From assembly GCF_028502605.1 (NCBI RefSeq), contig NC_079234.1, positions 4,774,001 through 4,838,000 of the forward strand: 64,000 bases of DNA, given 5' to 3'. The DNA is from Trichoderma breve. Lineage: Eukaryota > Ascomycota > Sordariomycetes > Hypocreales > Hypocreaceae. The notes under the pieces were generated by a model. It searched no databases. It was not told the origin of the DNA and was given only the letters and a program-made list of their open reading frames with translations. Position 1 is the stretch's first letter. Every line of letters starts with the position of its first letter. This document shows, piece after piece, positions 20,524-32,615 of the stretch. The position numbers and the translations under genes are program-made.

Positions 20524-23392
20524 TTATTTAAAACGCCTAATACTACCCCTAATAACAATAACCTCCTCATCCTCATCCTCTTCGTCTTCAAAATCTCCCT
20601 CGTCAAAATCGCCCTCCTCAGTATCATCCCCGTCGTCGTCGTCATTGTCTCTCACCTCCGACTCCGCTGAATCTTCTAACTGGCTCGGATGGAATTTACA
20701 GTCTTCCTTATGAACAGTATTGTCCTTCTCAAGGATCTGCTTATGGTCCGCACCGCACTCGTAGCAAAACTGGTGCTTGCACTTGACGCCTATAGGAAAA
20801 TACAAACACGGGTCAGTTTAAAAATACGAGGGTATACCGAAGCTTTTTTTATCCTGTGCAGTAGATGTTATGGCTGTCGTTCCAGATGTTGCCGCAGCCC
20901 CAGCAGAACTCGTGGCGGCATTTGATACCTGTTGCACTCTTTGTTTAGCGATTTCTCGGTGATTTTTTTGTTGTAGGAGGTTGGGAGGGGAGATCGAGGA
21001 TCAAAGAGAGGCTTGATACAAAAAGAGAGTGTGTATTGTAAGTACCCACCATAGGAATTGGAGCAGAATAAACGAGCAAAAGTCAAGGAAATCAATGAGA
21101 AAAGCAAAGGGTACCACTTACAAGTCATATGCGAACTAAGGAAACCGTTAGCAATCTCTCTTTCTAGGTGAACAAACATAGAAGCGTAAAATCAGTAGCA
21201 ACATACCATCCGTCGTTCTTTTCAATTGCCCATCCACACCCGGGGCAAGGTTTTGTTGTTCTCCCGACGGTTTCCCTGCTCATATCCTCTTCAGCCTTCC
21301 TCCTCGCCGCGATTTGCCTCGCCAGCTCTATGGCTTTCCTCGTCCTCTCCCTCTCTTCACGTTCTCTCATTTCTCTCATCTCTCTAACCCTCCTCTCTTC
21401 TTCCAGCAGGCCCTGTGCCATGGCTCTGTCGGCTTCGAGCTGTGCCTCCTGCGCAGCTGCCCATGCTTCGTTGTCGATTTCAAGCTTGGAGCGGAAATTG
21501 TCTGGGTCAGCAAGCAGCTGATCGTACTCGTCGCATGTCAATCCCTGGTGCCATGCGACGTTGTGATGGAAACAGGATCGATGGGTGCAGTGAAGGCATA
21601 TTACTATGGGTTGATCTTGGCCAGACTCGTGTATCTGACCCGAACCGCAGCCAGATGTGCACCAAAAGAAATTTTCAGCTTCAGCCATAGCAGCCCGGAG
21701 AGCAAGCGTCTCGTATCTAACCACAAGCGTCAGGCGATGTGTACTTGATTGTCAAAAGGGGGGGAAGTAAATGACATTGGAGTATGCACCTTTTGAATGT
21801 CTCTTCATCAGCGTAGCGCTGGATGTCTGTATAATCTAAAAATTCACGGCACTCAGGACATCTGATGTCTGTCCAGATCTTGCTTGTCAGATCAGACCGG
21901 ATAGACCTCTCCAAGCACTCGAGACATGCCGTAGGGGGATGTAGGCAAGACGCTGTTGGAGAAAACCGGGGGAAGAGAATGTCTTCCTTGGTATCAGTAC
22001 ATATTGAGCATTCGCGATCACCGCTGCCATGATCCGACTGTACACGCTGGTGCGTAACTAGGACAGTAGCTGTCCCGGGGTCTCTTTGATATCGTTGTCC
22101 GAAGCTAATTCAAGCCATATTTAAGTAAAATATCCCAACAAAAACAGATCCGTGAAAACCAAACCACGCCAGTGATTGAAAACGTCATGCGAAGGGGGCG
22201 ATTGTGCAAGAGCCCAAACAAGAAAAGAAACAACGAATAATACAAGCCAACCAAAGCTGTTGGCGGGAAAGCCCATCCGCTATTCTATTCATCTGTGATG
22301 CAAAAAGAACCAGGCATACGGGCAGTCGAAAGGGGCAGAATACCGGGAAGCCTACCTGAAATCATCAGCTTCATCATCTCCACGTCTACCAGACAGGTCC
22401 AAACGGCGCTGATATGCCACCGTCATGGCCGAGTCTTGCTGCTCAAGAAGATCGACGTACGGGTTACTTGTAGCAGGAGTAGAGGAGCCATTGGACGCAG
22501 CAATCTCGTCTTGGCTACTGCCCGGGCGTCGGAATTCGTTTACGGCGCTCAAAAGCTCCGCTGAATCGATGCTAGGCGACGGTGGATTTAGAATGTCGTC
22601 CTCGTCCTCGTTTCCGTCCTCGTCCACAAAAACTGTGACTGTCTCTTTTGGCGGGGCTGCAAACTCGTCATCGTCAAATAAGGCAAGATTAATGCGATAT
22701 CTGAACCCGGTGTCCGGGCTGGCCGTTGAAGCTGGTTCAGGTACAGTTGACACTGGGGGAGGCTGATTCGTTGGTGGTAAAGCGACAGCTGGCTCATCTT
22801 CCTCTTCCTCTTCTTCGAGCCCCTCCTTTTCTACATCGTCTTCCTCCTCGTCCTCATCTTCACCCTCTCCTCTCTTGACTGTCGTTGTTGCCTCTTCAGT
22901 TTCTTCCTCAGTCTCCTCGTCATCCACCAGCCATATCGAGTCGTCGTCGTCGTCTCCAAAGCCGCCCATGATGGCAGGGTTAACCATGCCGTAGTGCGAA
23001 TTGGCAGAATGGACAAACATGTTGCTCCGCATGGCTGATGTTTCTACAAACGGAACGTACTTAGTTGTATATGAGCCTAGCCCAAGCTGTTCCGCAACAT
23101 CAACCTCGTCCACGGAATCTTCTGCAGGCACTTCTTCAACAAGCGCGGGTGTATGAAGAACACTCGTATCGTCTTGCTTGAATCGAAACTGCAGCGCTTG
23201 TTCAGCAGGCGTCAGTTCCTCTTCCGGCTCGGTTGTATTAGTCGCGGTGCGATCTTCCGTGGAAGTTGACGGCGGATATGAATCGCTCTGAATGGGCCAG
23301 TCAACGTCAACGGGGGTTATCTGGTCGATAGACTTGTTGGTCTTTCGTCTGCGAAGAGCAGCCTCAGTCTTTCTCTTGATGGACCTAAACAT
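20524..23392 (-). CDS. RBR-type (RING1-IBR-RING2) E3 ubiquitin ligase with two alternative terminal exons
   Basis: Takes ubiquitin from an E2 on RING1 and passes it through a RING2 cysteine to substrate. Exons: 23392-22356, 22104-21790, 21716-21207, a 14-base exon 21135-21122, then either 20928-20849 (651 residues) or 20789-20524 (713 residues). All junctions keep phase. Residues 1-345 are acidic and disordered; the phase-2 join to exon 2 (DDEADDF-S-FGQRYQRD) links this part to the ligase. RING1 starts at C378 (CSICTD ... CLHPPTACLECLE ... IRCPEC). The IBR lies at about 460-510 (WCTSGCGSGQ, ICLHCTHRSCFHH), followed by a Glu/Arg helix. RING2 has CPGCGWAIEKNDGC; the last Cys, C621, is the likely catalytic residue by analogy with HHARI, and its codon is split by an intron. 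The tiny exon gives SHMT, and either last exon completes the zinc site (IKCRHEFCWGCG or VKCKHQFCYECG). The longer form ends in an acidic tail. Substrate unknown. Confidence 0.85.
20849..20928 (-). other. Alternative terminal exon A of the RBR ligase
   Basis: An 80-base exon candidate with acceptor CAACAG. It joins in phase 1 to the 14-base exon and reads IKCRHEFCWGCGNIWNDSH, then NIYC and a TAA stop. It supplies all remaining RING2 zinc ligands. It contains no internal donor, so using it ends the protein and excludes exon B (20789-20524). Confidence 0.6.
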
Positions 23393-24479
23393 GCTTGTCG
23401 CGAAGGTGTGAGTGTGATTGCGGCCACCCCCTGGTCCAGCTTCCAACTTATACCGCGGACATATGCAGGGGAGGGGTGATGGGCGCGATGCAATTGTGTG
23501 TGTGACTAGGCCAACGATAACGCAGAATCGATTTGGTGTGAGATATGGTTAATGATGCAACGCTCAAAGCAGAAGATGGTTGAAGAAGTATTATTTTACG
23601 TTGAAGAGGGAAAAAGGAAGGGAACAAAGGCTGGTTGCAGGAGACATGGACACAGGTACCTCGAGCTATACGGGAACAAACCTGCCTGAGCTGAGGTTGG
23701 CAGCCGCCTCGCGATGGACAGCGGAGGCAGACGAGCCCCAGAGCTTCGGTCTAGCGGTTGTCATAGCGCTGTAGCAGGCTGCCAGCGGGAGCATTCAGCC
23801 TACAGCACGCTGTAAGTGCGCTAGCGGTTAGTGCAGTCCATAAGCTTTCGGACTGAGGTCATGTCGTGTACATGTACAGTACTTGGCTAAGGACGAGGAG
23901 TGTGCCTTACAAGGGTCAAGGCGTGTGCATACAAGCACTTGTCACTTCTCACCCCCCAAAGGAAGAAGAGGAGGAGAAGCAGCCCGTCCGACCATCGGTA
24001 AAGACATCGCAGGGCGGTCGGCAATCATATGATTTGCGCGAGGGGAAAAGCTAACGCCATTCAACGTGGCCCTGCCTGCAAGAGTACGAGCCAAGCTGCA
24101 AGCACGATGACTGCGTGGTGAAACGAAGTCGAGTGGGAAGGAGGACAATCTACTATATCCAGAACAGATCACATACGTGGCTCTGCTCTCGTCCTATCAA
24201 TAAACTGCCAGATGCAAGACATGCGGCAAATCAAGTATAAACTAGCACGTACATGTAATGTAGCCAAAAATAAAGAGAGAGTCCGAAAGCCTTGTAAACG
24301 CCCACTCTCATGCTCCCCCATACATGATGCGTGGTTTCACATCATGCATGTGGCTCGAGTTCTCCAATCCCATAGAACCAAACCGCAAATCCCTGTTGTG
24401 CTCACATACGATAGAGCTACTCGCTTGTACTCGTACTACTGCTACCACCCAGTAGATAGTACTCGTAGGTACTAGATAG
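23393..24479. other. Intergenic: RBR ligase promoter and 3' flank of the coiled-coil gene
   Basis: No gene recognised. It contains a perfect GTACATGTAC palindrome at 23868-23877 and related GTAC-rich stretches near 24245-24255 and 24460-24475. Confidence 0.5.
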
Positions 24480-26345
24480 TCAACCCAGCCACCCTTCTCC
24501 TTTCTTCCGTGACTTTGGGAAGCAGAGGTAAGCGACAAGTGACGGGTCGCCGTCTTCTACAAACTTGTCCCTCTTGTCCTCAGGGCCCCAGGCCACCAGC
24601 ATCTGCTGCTTGCGTACGATCGACGGGGCCTTGATGGCATCACGCTGCCCAATCTGGCGGATGTACAGAGCTGGGACAACAGTGCACACGTTGAATAGAT
24701 CCAGGTAGAGATCCTTCTTTGAAGGTCGAGGATCAAGCTTGGCCATGTTGAAGGCCTTCCTGCTCTGTAGAATGTTTCGGCAGTCAAGCTTGTCGACGTT
24801 TTCCACAAACTCTGGCGAGAGGGCAAACCGAGAGCCGCTCCACGAGATGTACGGCTGGATGTCGAGATAGAAGTGGTGCGTAGATACCTGGATCTTTTCG
24901 TAGAGGGCCATGGCGGGCTTGACGCAGTTCTCCTCCATATTCTGGCAAAACCACTGGAACTTGTCTTTTTTGCAGAAAATGCGAAGGATATCTGCAAGAT
25001 CCAGCGTCAGGTCCCTGCTGCGCCGCGTGCGCACCGATTTAAACTGCGGCGCACTCATCAAGGCGCTGTAGCTTTCGGCAGTCCATGTGCGAACTGCAAA
25101 CAAGTCTGTTTCCAGGCCATCGTTGTTAGCTTGGGTCCGTCTTTGTGTCTCTGGGATTCGCAAGCGCCTCACCTCTCTTTGGCTCGACCGAAGTCTGCAT
25201 CTGCGTCTCGATAAAGCTCACCATCTCGGTGTAGTTCTGAGCAGAGCCGTAAAGGACCTTTTGGAAGATGTGATCGTTGAGAAATCGCATAATAATGCCG
25301 GCAATGATATCTTCATCCGTCTCGGGAAACAGGCAGGCGTGGACTAAATCTGGATGCTTGTGCAGAGCCTTCTTAAACTTGGACGCTTCTCCAGACTGCT
25401 TCCTAACGCTGGTAGCAAGAGCCTCGATCCCTGCCTCGTAGTCATCCAACCAGGGTTCCATGAATTTCTGAACCCAATCTTGGACTTGTTCAATGAGGTC
25501 GTCGTATTGCTATAGACAGAGACAAATTGCGTTAGCAGCTGTCAAAGTAAAGGGGGGGGGGGATGTTGAAGGTCTTGTTGTATCAATCAATCACTTACCC
25601 GTCCTACTTCCTCTGGCGTAAGGTCCTTGCGATATGGCTGGAGACTAAAGATGTGCGACTGCGCATCGTTTAATTCCTCTCGCAATAGGCGATTCTCCTC
25701 TTTGAGCCTGCTCAGCTCTTGGCCAAGGGAGTCCGCGTCCTTGGCAATCTCCTCCATGTCAGAGTTGAGCAAATGTTTCAAATCTTGTATCTGCTGCATC
25801 GCCCTGCCAGCCTCTCTTTCGGCGCTCTCTTTTTCGGCCGTCAGTCTGGCGATGGAGTCTTGGAGCTGCCTGAGCTGGGCCTGATCTCGGAGCTCGTCGC
25901 GCTGCCCGATGGAGAGGCGTCGCCGCGGTGTGAAACTTTCGCTCTCCATACTATCAAAGCTCTCTGCTGATGCATATATTGAACCGGGAATATTGGTCAA
26001 GTCAAAGCCGTCGTCAGAGTTGGTGTCATCGAGAAAAGGAGCTGGCACGCTCAAGGTGTACTTCCTGGCAGGGACAAGCTCTGGGTCGATAGGCTCGGTG
26101 ATTTCGTCTGAAAAGTCAAGGAGGTCTACTTCAACAGGTGCGTCGTCTTGCTGTTCCTGGCTGCTTCTAGATTTGTCGTCATTCTGGTCCATCTCTTTCT
26201 TGCCGTCCTTGTTCTTCTCTTCGACCTCGTCCTTGTCGCCAGATTTGGTCGGTTTTCTCTCCTTGCGGAGGACCGCATGGCCATTAGATGCTCGGCTTCG
26301 CATGTCGTCGAGAGGGATTGTTCCTTGTCCTTTGTCGGGAGACAT
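24480..26345 (-). CDS. Conserved-looking coiled-coil protein, function unknown
   Basis: Three exons, 26345-25599, 25509-25173 and 25105-24480, give 569 residues with phase preserved. The first 90 residues are charged and disordered (KKEMDQNDDKSRSSQEQQDD) and run into DLLDFSDEI, which resembles an acidic sorting-type motif. Residues about 145-240 form a long coiled coil (LRQLQDSIARLTAEKESAER ... SRLKEENRLLREELND). The C-terminal 320 residues form a globular, mostly helical domain with patterns such as DIIAGIIMRFLNDHIFQKVL and FYLDIQPYISWSGSRFALSP. No catalytic motif was seen. The combination of an N-terminal disordered region, a coil and a helical C-terminal domain suggests a scaffold, possibly in cytoskeleton or trafficking. 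That is inference, and I do not recognise the family. Confidence 0.75.
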
Positions 26346-27244
26346 GGCGGCCCGTGCGATGCAGAGAGGTGTAATGCACGCTATCTAGGAATGCATTAAA
26401 GATGGGATGAAATCGACAGCGCCTAACTCTGGCAGAGACAAAGGGCTTTCAGATGCAAAAACAAACAAACAAAAAAGTAGTATTTCTAGAGCTCAAGATC
26501 CAATGCTAGATCTTCCCTCTGGCCTGCGCTTGATGGTGGCGCTTGCAGCTCGCTATCCAGTGATTCTACTACACGCTTCACAGCCCCGGGCTGAATGAAG
26601 CAAGGCAGCCAGAGCCAGGTCCGTCTTCCCCTCCATGGCGCATGTCACCAGTATGCCTGGTACTCGTACATACATGCTAACTGGAACGCCTGCCAACTGC
26701 AACAGCAAAGCACAGCACAGCACAGGGCCATTCAATATCGCTCAACTTGCACGCCCCCTCCTTCATGATCCATGATCCCAGGATGCAGGGCGAGAAGTGA
26801 CTAGTGGAATTCAGCCTCACAGTAGCTCGCCGTGGAAGAAAGAGGGGACATGGAGCCCATCCGCGGCCCGTTTCGGACGCGGGAGGCCGATATTGTCCCG
26901 GCTTCACTCAGATGAATTTGAGGTATTCGTACATGCGCTGTTGCTCTGTGTACCTGTGACCAGTCTGCACAAGTTCACCTTCAGTAAGCCGGGCCATTTT
27001 AAAATAACGTTGGCTCTTGAAGACTTGATTTAAGATTTAGGGAATAAGCAAAGACTAATTAGAGTACTCAACAGAACTCAATCAAGGTGTTTACTTTACA
27101 TGTGAGTGGTTGCTAGCAACGCCATGGCGTACATGTACCTGGCGTGTGCCGCCATCTGTGGCTGATACAGTGCATCAAAGTCGGTTCAGCACACCGTACA
27201 CACAGGCATCAAAGCTCCAACAGATTGTACATTTTGCAACAATA
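26346..27244. other. Intergenic: promoter of the coiled-coil gene, 3' flank of chr-1
   Basis: No gene recognised. A short CAGCACAGCACAG repeat lies near 26710-26722, and a perfect GTACATGTAC palindrome at 27129-27138. Confidence 0.5.
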
Positions 27245-28951
27245 TCAGCCTCGGCCAGATACGACGCCATATCGAATCAACCCCATGATAGCTCCCAGAA
27301 CGATGGCTACAGGCGCTGAAACTCCATAATATCTGCCCCCAACATATGCCGTGGCTGTAACCACAACCCACCATGGATCGTCACCCAGGCTTCGTCCAGA
27401 CTGGAACCCTTCATCAAGATACCCAACCTGCCAGATTCGATAGACGGCTGTATAAATCAGCCCAACAGCGCCGGCATTCACACCCCTCAACCCGGACTTG
27501 ACCCATCGTCTATTCCGCAGCGAGCTCCAAACGCCCATTGTGCCGTGGACGAGGGCGATGCCCGGGAAAAAGATGCCAACAAAGGCGATGACCGCCCCAG
27601 CAGTCGACGAGCTGCCACTATTGGAGGCAGCTAGAGTTCCCAGAAATACAGCAAAGTTGAAGTTGGGACCCGGAAACGCCTGAGCAAGTGCAAGTCCGAT
27701 CAGAAAGTCTCGCGGGCTGACCCACCCCTCGGCAACGACGTATTCTCTGAGCAACGGGATGACAACTGGTCCACCGCCAAAGATGATTGTACCTGCGAGA
27801 TACAGGTTGGCAAACAAGCTGAACAAGAGAGGAGGGCTATTTAAAACGCTCCGCAAGACCATAGTAGCAATAAAGGTCGCAAAAAAGGCTGCTATAATGG
27901 CGGTCCCGACCTTCCAAGAAAAATTCAAGCGATATTCTTGCGGGATGACTCTAGGCTCAGATTCAGCCCCAGAGAGCCTTTGTTCGCTCAGCCGATCCTC
28001 ATGTTGAACATGACTCGAGATGGCGGCTCTCGATGAAGGCCCAGCTGAAGATGAACTCTGTATAGCTTGCATAGGCTCCTTGCCTTTGAGGGTATCAAGC
28101 TCTACTCCTGTTCTTGGACTCGCAGTACCCTCTTCGATAGCAGTTGTGCCTCTCTTCCTCCAGCTTAGCAAGGCCACCGTCGCCTTCATAGGCTTATGCA
28201 GCCAGCGGTAGTCATGCACAACTGCAGCGACACCGCTGAGAAACATGAGCAAGGGGAAATACCAAAGGGCGTTGTACAGCATGCCAGCAGCACTGCTGAG
28301 AAACACCAAAGCCCTAGTGACATTATCCGTGACAGTGCTCTTTGAAAGCTGCACAGCTGCCAGGGCAATGATGCCGACAGTAGCCGCATTAAGTCCTGAT
28401 AAGAGGGCATAAACAGCACGGGGAAGAGCCGATCCGATGTTGGAAACACCGATGGCAAGACCAAACATGCCCAGCGCTCCGGGGAGACTATCAAGGTGAG
28501 TTGCATGGTTTGTTACCGATTGACCCCTATGCGTCCTTACCTCCATATGAGAAAGCCGAAGACTGCACCGAAGAATCCATCATGGATCAAGTTGATGCAG
28601 TATAGCATCTTGGTGCTTCCCGGACCGCATAGTGCCTGAGCAATGCCAAAGAGCTCTTGATACTAGAATTGGATAATCGGATAAGCCTGATGGTTAATTT
28701 CTAGAGGAACAGGATACGAACTTACTAGTTGCTCATCAATCCACTTCAATTTGGTAACAAACTTGTCATGCCACTGGATTCGCGTTAGTTGAGCTTCCGC
28801 GAACTCTCTAACATTTAGGTTTCTTAACAATCTTAAAATGAACCGGCGGTCCGCCAAACGCCGTGAAGCCGAGGTGCCATTCGGCCGCGAGAAGCTCGAC
28901 AGCACGGTGGCCGTACCGGTTAATGGTATATTCCCAACTTGATACGCCCAT
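27245..28951 (-). CDS. chr-1: CHR-family chromate/anion transporter, two-domain form
   Basis: Membrane carrier of the chromate ion transporter family. The Neurospora counterpart CHR-1 takes up chromate, so this type may sensitise rather than protect. Exons are 28951-28829, 28773-28726, 28662-28541 and 28487-27245 (511 residues); phases agree. The N-terminal CHR domain has FTAFGGPPVHFK, then IAQALCGPGSTKM and SLPGALGMFGLAIG. A hydrophilic linker of about 75 residues (Ser-rich, SSSSAGPSSRAA) leads into a second CHR domain with IIFGGGPVVIPLLREYVV and LALAQAFPGPNFNFAVFLG. Two tandem CHR domains with inverted topology are usual for long-chain members. The start at 28951 is the first ATG of the open first exon and gives an expected short N-terminus (MGVSSWEYTINRYG). 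Substrate in vivo may be sulfate or another oxyanion. Confidence 0.9.
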
Positions 28952-30674
28952 TTCGAGAGGGGAGGGGATCGTGTTGATTCAGAGTTTCATCACAATTTCC
29001 TTCAAACTCTGTTACAGTTGTCTGTAGGTATGTGTGCTAATTTCATACGAGCTCTAGCGCCTTGCACAGTGACATTCCTCCATCTCATATTGGCCGCTTG
29101 ACTCATAGCTGAAATGTCCCTGGCCACCACGTGCTCGCCCATTAATATAGCGGAGTCTTTCCGATTTTATGTTATATATAAGCATCAATAACAGCCAACT
29201 TTTGGCTATCTCTCTATTCCGCCGAGAAACTCTGGAGTACCAAGAAAACACAATAGAGGATGGCTTAGAGTTAAGTTCTTCTTTTTTTTCTTTTTTAGGA
29301 ACATCGGCGGCCGAGATTACGCCGTATTCACGTTTTTAGATCTGTCAAAGAATGAAACTTTGAGGCTTCGGCGATTTTCCAAACTGGTAACCCAGGTACT
29401 GTTGGCAGCACATGCGTGTCAATAACAGGATGAAGTTGAAAGTCAATTTAATATAGAACAGGCCGTGCCTGAATGTGCACTGTACCAGCCACATTGCGCC
29501 ACAGGGCCTTATCAAGATCACGCCGTCACTCTCCGAGACGCAGCAACTGTGCTCCATGTTTCGTATTTCAGCCGTAAAAGACTTGCTACCATCAGCCAGA
29601 CAACTTTCAACTCCATCACCGCGTCCATCATGCCTTCAGTCCACTTTGCAGCCCCCATCCATACGACTCAGCGGTGTCCAAAAGCAGTCGTTATGCCCTA
29701 TCGACTGATCTTAAACGGCACGGCCAATATTGACGGAATTTATGGAGCACGAGTAGTCCAAGTACCCAGAAGGTAGTTATAGCTCAAGCTCCAGTTAGAG
29801 CTCAAGCTCAATCCACTAAATCCCTCCACGCCAGCCGCTGCAGGCGCTACTCCGGAGGCTGCAGCGCTCGTCCAGTGAACGGCCACGCTGAGCGGCGCCA
29901 TCCGACCGCCAACGACCACTGTAACCCCCCGCTCTTCTAGAAGCACGCCCCCCATCTCCCTTGAATCCATCGTCTGGTATCTTCCCCTCACCACCAAACT
30001 CTGTGCTTCGAAACAAGGCAGATTTCCGCCTCACTTTCTGCTCAACTGTATTGGTATTGGTACATGTGTTGACGCCCTGCAGAGTCCAAGTACTGCTACC
30101 GACCGGCTACAATGACGAGACCTGCCAGGCATCAGCCCCACCCAGCTGAAATGCCGTCTAGAGGCTCAAGGCAGCACGCGCTCGGGCTTCTGTAGGTGTT
30201 TGGGCGTGGGCTGCCGTTTGCTATCTATCAACCTGCATCATATATTGCTGAGGTGAAGCAGTTGAGCGCTTAACTCTGGCATGCATCGACATACACATAC
30301 AATCATTGCCTCTCTGTGTCTCTCCGCGGCTGCGACAAGTGGTCAGCTGCACCTCTGAAGAAGCCTGTCCGGGGAACGTATTCCTTCTGTTTCCTCCAAT
30401 TCACTTATATGCTGCATTCTTTGTTCCCTGTGTGCCACGAAGCCTACGAGTGAGTCCTTGGCCGTTTATCTTCTGCCATTTGTCGTTGGCAAACGCCTTG
30501 GCTCTCCAATCGCCTGCTAGCTCGGCCTGACAGGGCACATATAGATATAGACAACCGCAAGCCAAGCTCCTTCTTTGAACTCTCCTCTTCGTCCACATCC
30601 TCCTCAGGATCTATTCCTCTCTACTTCTACTTCTTCTCCACCCACTCATCCATTCCCTGTCTAGCGCTCTCAAG
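28952..30674. promoter_or_regulatory. Long divergent intergenic region between chr-1 and the Hsp70-like gene
   Basis: 1.7 kb between outward-facing starts. A T/C run occurs at about 29278-29297. A strongly CT-rich leader at about 30565-30660 precedes the Hsp70-like ATG. Short frames around 29.4-30.5 kb lack features, and no gene is supported. Confidence 0.45.
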
Positions 30675-32615
30675 ATGGATTTTGATAAGCTCTCCATCAC
30701 TGATCGCAAGATCATCGTGGGCATTGACTTTGGCACCACCTACTCTGGTGTCGCGTGGGCAGAGACCCAGCGGCCAGACAGGCGGACGGCAATCACCACT
30801 TGGCCCATCAACAAGACGACCCGCGAGGGTGAGTCTTCGGACAAGGTGCCTACCAAGCTTCGCTATGCCAAGGATGAAGTTCAATGGGGGTTTTCTATCC
30901 CCATTACCGCTCCTCAAGAAGAGGTTATTGAGTGGTTCAAGCTGTAAGTTGTCACCATCACCTTTCTCAAATCTACTTCCACTTCTATTTCTTTGTATGA
31001 GCCGTAAGCTGACAATATGCCAACAGCGACTTGGATCCATCCTTGAAAAACATTGGTCAGGCCGTTGCCAGTGATGGTGCTCGCGGAGGCAGAGATGCTG
31101 ATAAGCTTGTCACTGATTATCTGACTGCCCTTACCGAGCATCTCCTTTATACTCTGCGCGAGAAGCTTGGTGAGAGCGTCGTCAAAAGCACTCCTCTGGA
31201 ATTCATCATCACCGTACCAGCTATTTGGAGCGATCTTGCCAAGGACAAGACCAAGAGAGCCTGCCAAAGGGCCGTTCAGTCCCTGCCATTGGCACCTGGC
31301 TCGTCCAAAACTCTCATCCATCTCGTCTCCGAACCCGAAGCCGCAGCCATCTATGCCCTGCATGGATTGGATCCCCACGGCCTCAAGATTGGCGACACCG
31401 TTGTCGTCGTCGATGCAGGTGGCGGCACTGTCGATCTCATTTCCTACACCATCACTGGCCTGAAGCCCATTCTCCAGGTCCAGGAGGCTGCTCCTGGCTC
31501 TGGTGCCCTGTGTGGCTCAACCTTCCTCAACATGCGCTTTGCCAAGTTTCTCAAGGCAAAGCTAGGCAAGGAAGAAGGCTTTGACGAGGAGGTCCTCGCT
31601 GAGGCCATGGAGGTATTCGAAAAGAAAGTCAAGCGTCAGTTTACCCTTGCCGCTCAGCCCGATGAGACATATACAATCCCAGTCGGTGGCCTATCCAACA
31701 ACAAGGCCCTTGGAATCACTCGTGGGCGATATGCTCTCAAGGCTTCTGATTTGAATACGATATTCGAACCCGTCGTCTTAGAAGTCATCAAGCTTGTCAA
31801 GGACCAGATCACCGTTAGCAACGTGCCAATCCGCGCCGTGCTCCTGGTCGGCGGCTTCGGTGCCTCCAACTATCTCAAGGAGCGCCTCAGAAACGCAGTC
31901 GACAAGTCCATCCAGATCATGCAGCCTCCAAATGCCTGGCAAGCCGTCGTACAGGGCGCCGTCATGAAGGGACTTGCCAACAGCGCGCCCGATACTCTCA
32001 CCATGGTCAAGGTGCAGAACCGCAAGGCAAGGAAGCACTACGGCACGGAGTGGCGGACCAAATACGACGAACGTGTTCATGGCCATATTTCAGACAAGAA
32101 GAGCTGGAGCGGCATGGAAGGCTATTACAAGGTAAATGCCATGGAGTGGTTCATTCGCAAGGTATGCTATTCCCCTATGCCTCCTTCAGTGATGCGAGCT
32201 AACGCAAACGAAAAAAGGGCGATGCCGTCTCCGAGAACGAGCCTTACATCACGTCCTTTGTCTGGACAGGCCTTGTGGCACACGGGCGTATCCGAAAGAT
32301 GCGCATGACCATCTATTGTGACCAGTCGTCCGAAGAAGCCCCCATTGATAGGAACGCCAATGTGCAAGTCCTGGCCCACGTTGAGGCCGACGTCAGCCAC
32401 ATTCCCGAGCATCTGCTCAACCGTCGCCAGGGCAAAGACGGACAGATGTACTATGAACTCAGCTGCAAGATCGAGGCTGTCTATCTCTCCGCCTCGACTA
32501 CGTATACGCTCTTATACAACAGTATGTGCTTCCCCTTTCTTGCTCTCTTTATATAGCTGGCTAACCATGACATGTAGATCAGCGGTACGATACGGTCACT
32601 TGCGAATATGTCTAA
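30675..32615 (+). CDS. Atypical Hsp70-family protein (HSPA12-like)
   Basis: Actin-fold ATPase related to Hsp70, of the divergent HSPA12-like kind common in filamentous fungi. Exons are 30675-30943, 31027-32161, 32218-32521 and 32578-32615 (581 residues); phases agree. The phosphate-1 loop is IVGIDFGTTYSGVAW (from residue 14), the phosphate-2 loop VVVDAGGGTVDLISY, and the adenosine motif VLLVGGFGASNYL. The usual Hsp70 substrate-binding domain and EEVD-type tail are absent. Instead, the last 170 residues include WSGMEGYYKVNAMEWFIRKGD and SFVWTGLVAHGRIRKMRMTIY, ending QRYDTVTCEYV. Such proteins are probably not general chaperones; role and partner are unknown. The last exon is very short, and its phase-1 join (LLY-NNQRYD) supports it. 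Confidence 0.9.

Noticed and set aside
22356..23392. Treating the 345-residue acidic frame as a separate gene from the RBR ligase
   Set aside because: A phase-2 donor at its end fits the phase-2 acceptor at 22104 and the joined protein reads smoothly; one gene is the simpler model, though transcript proof is lacking.
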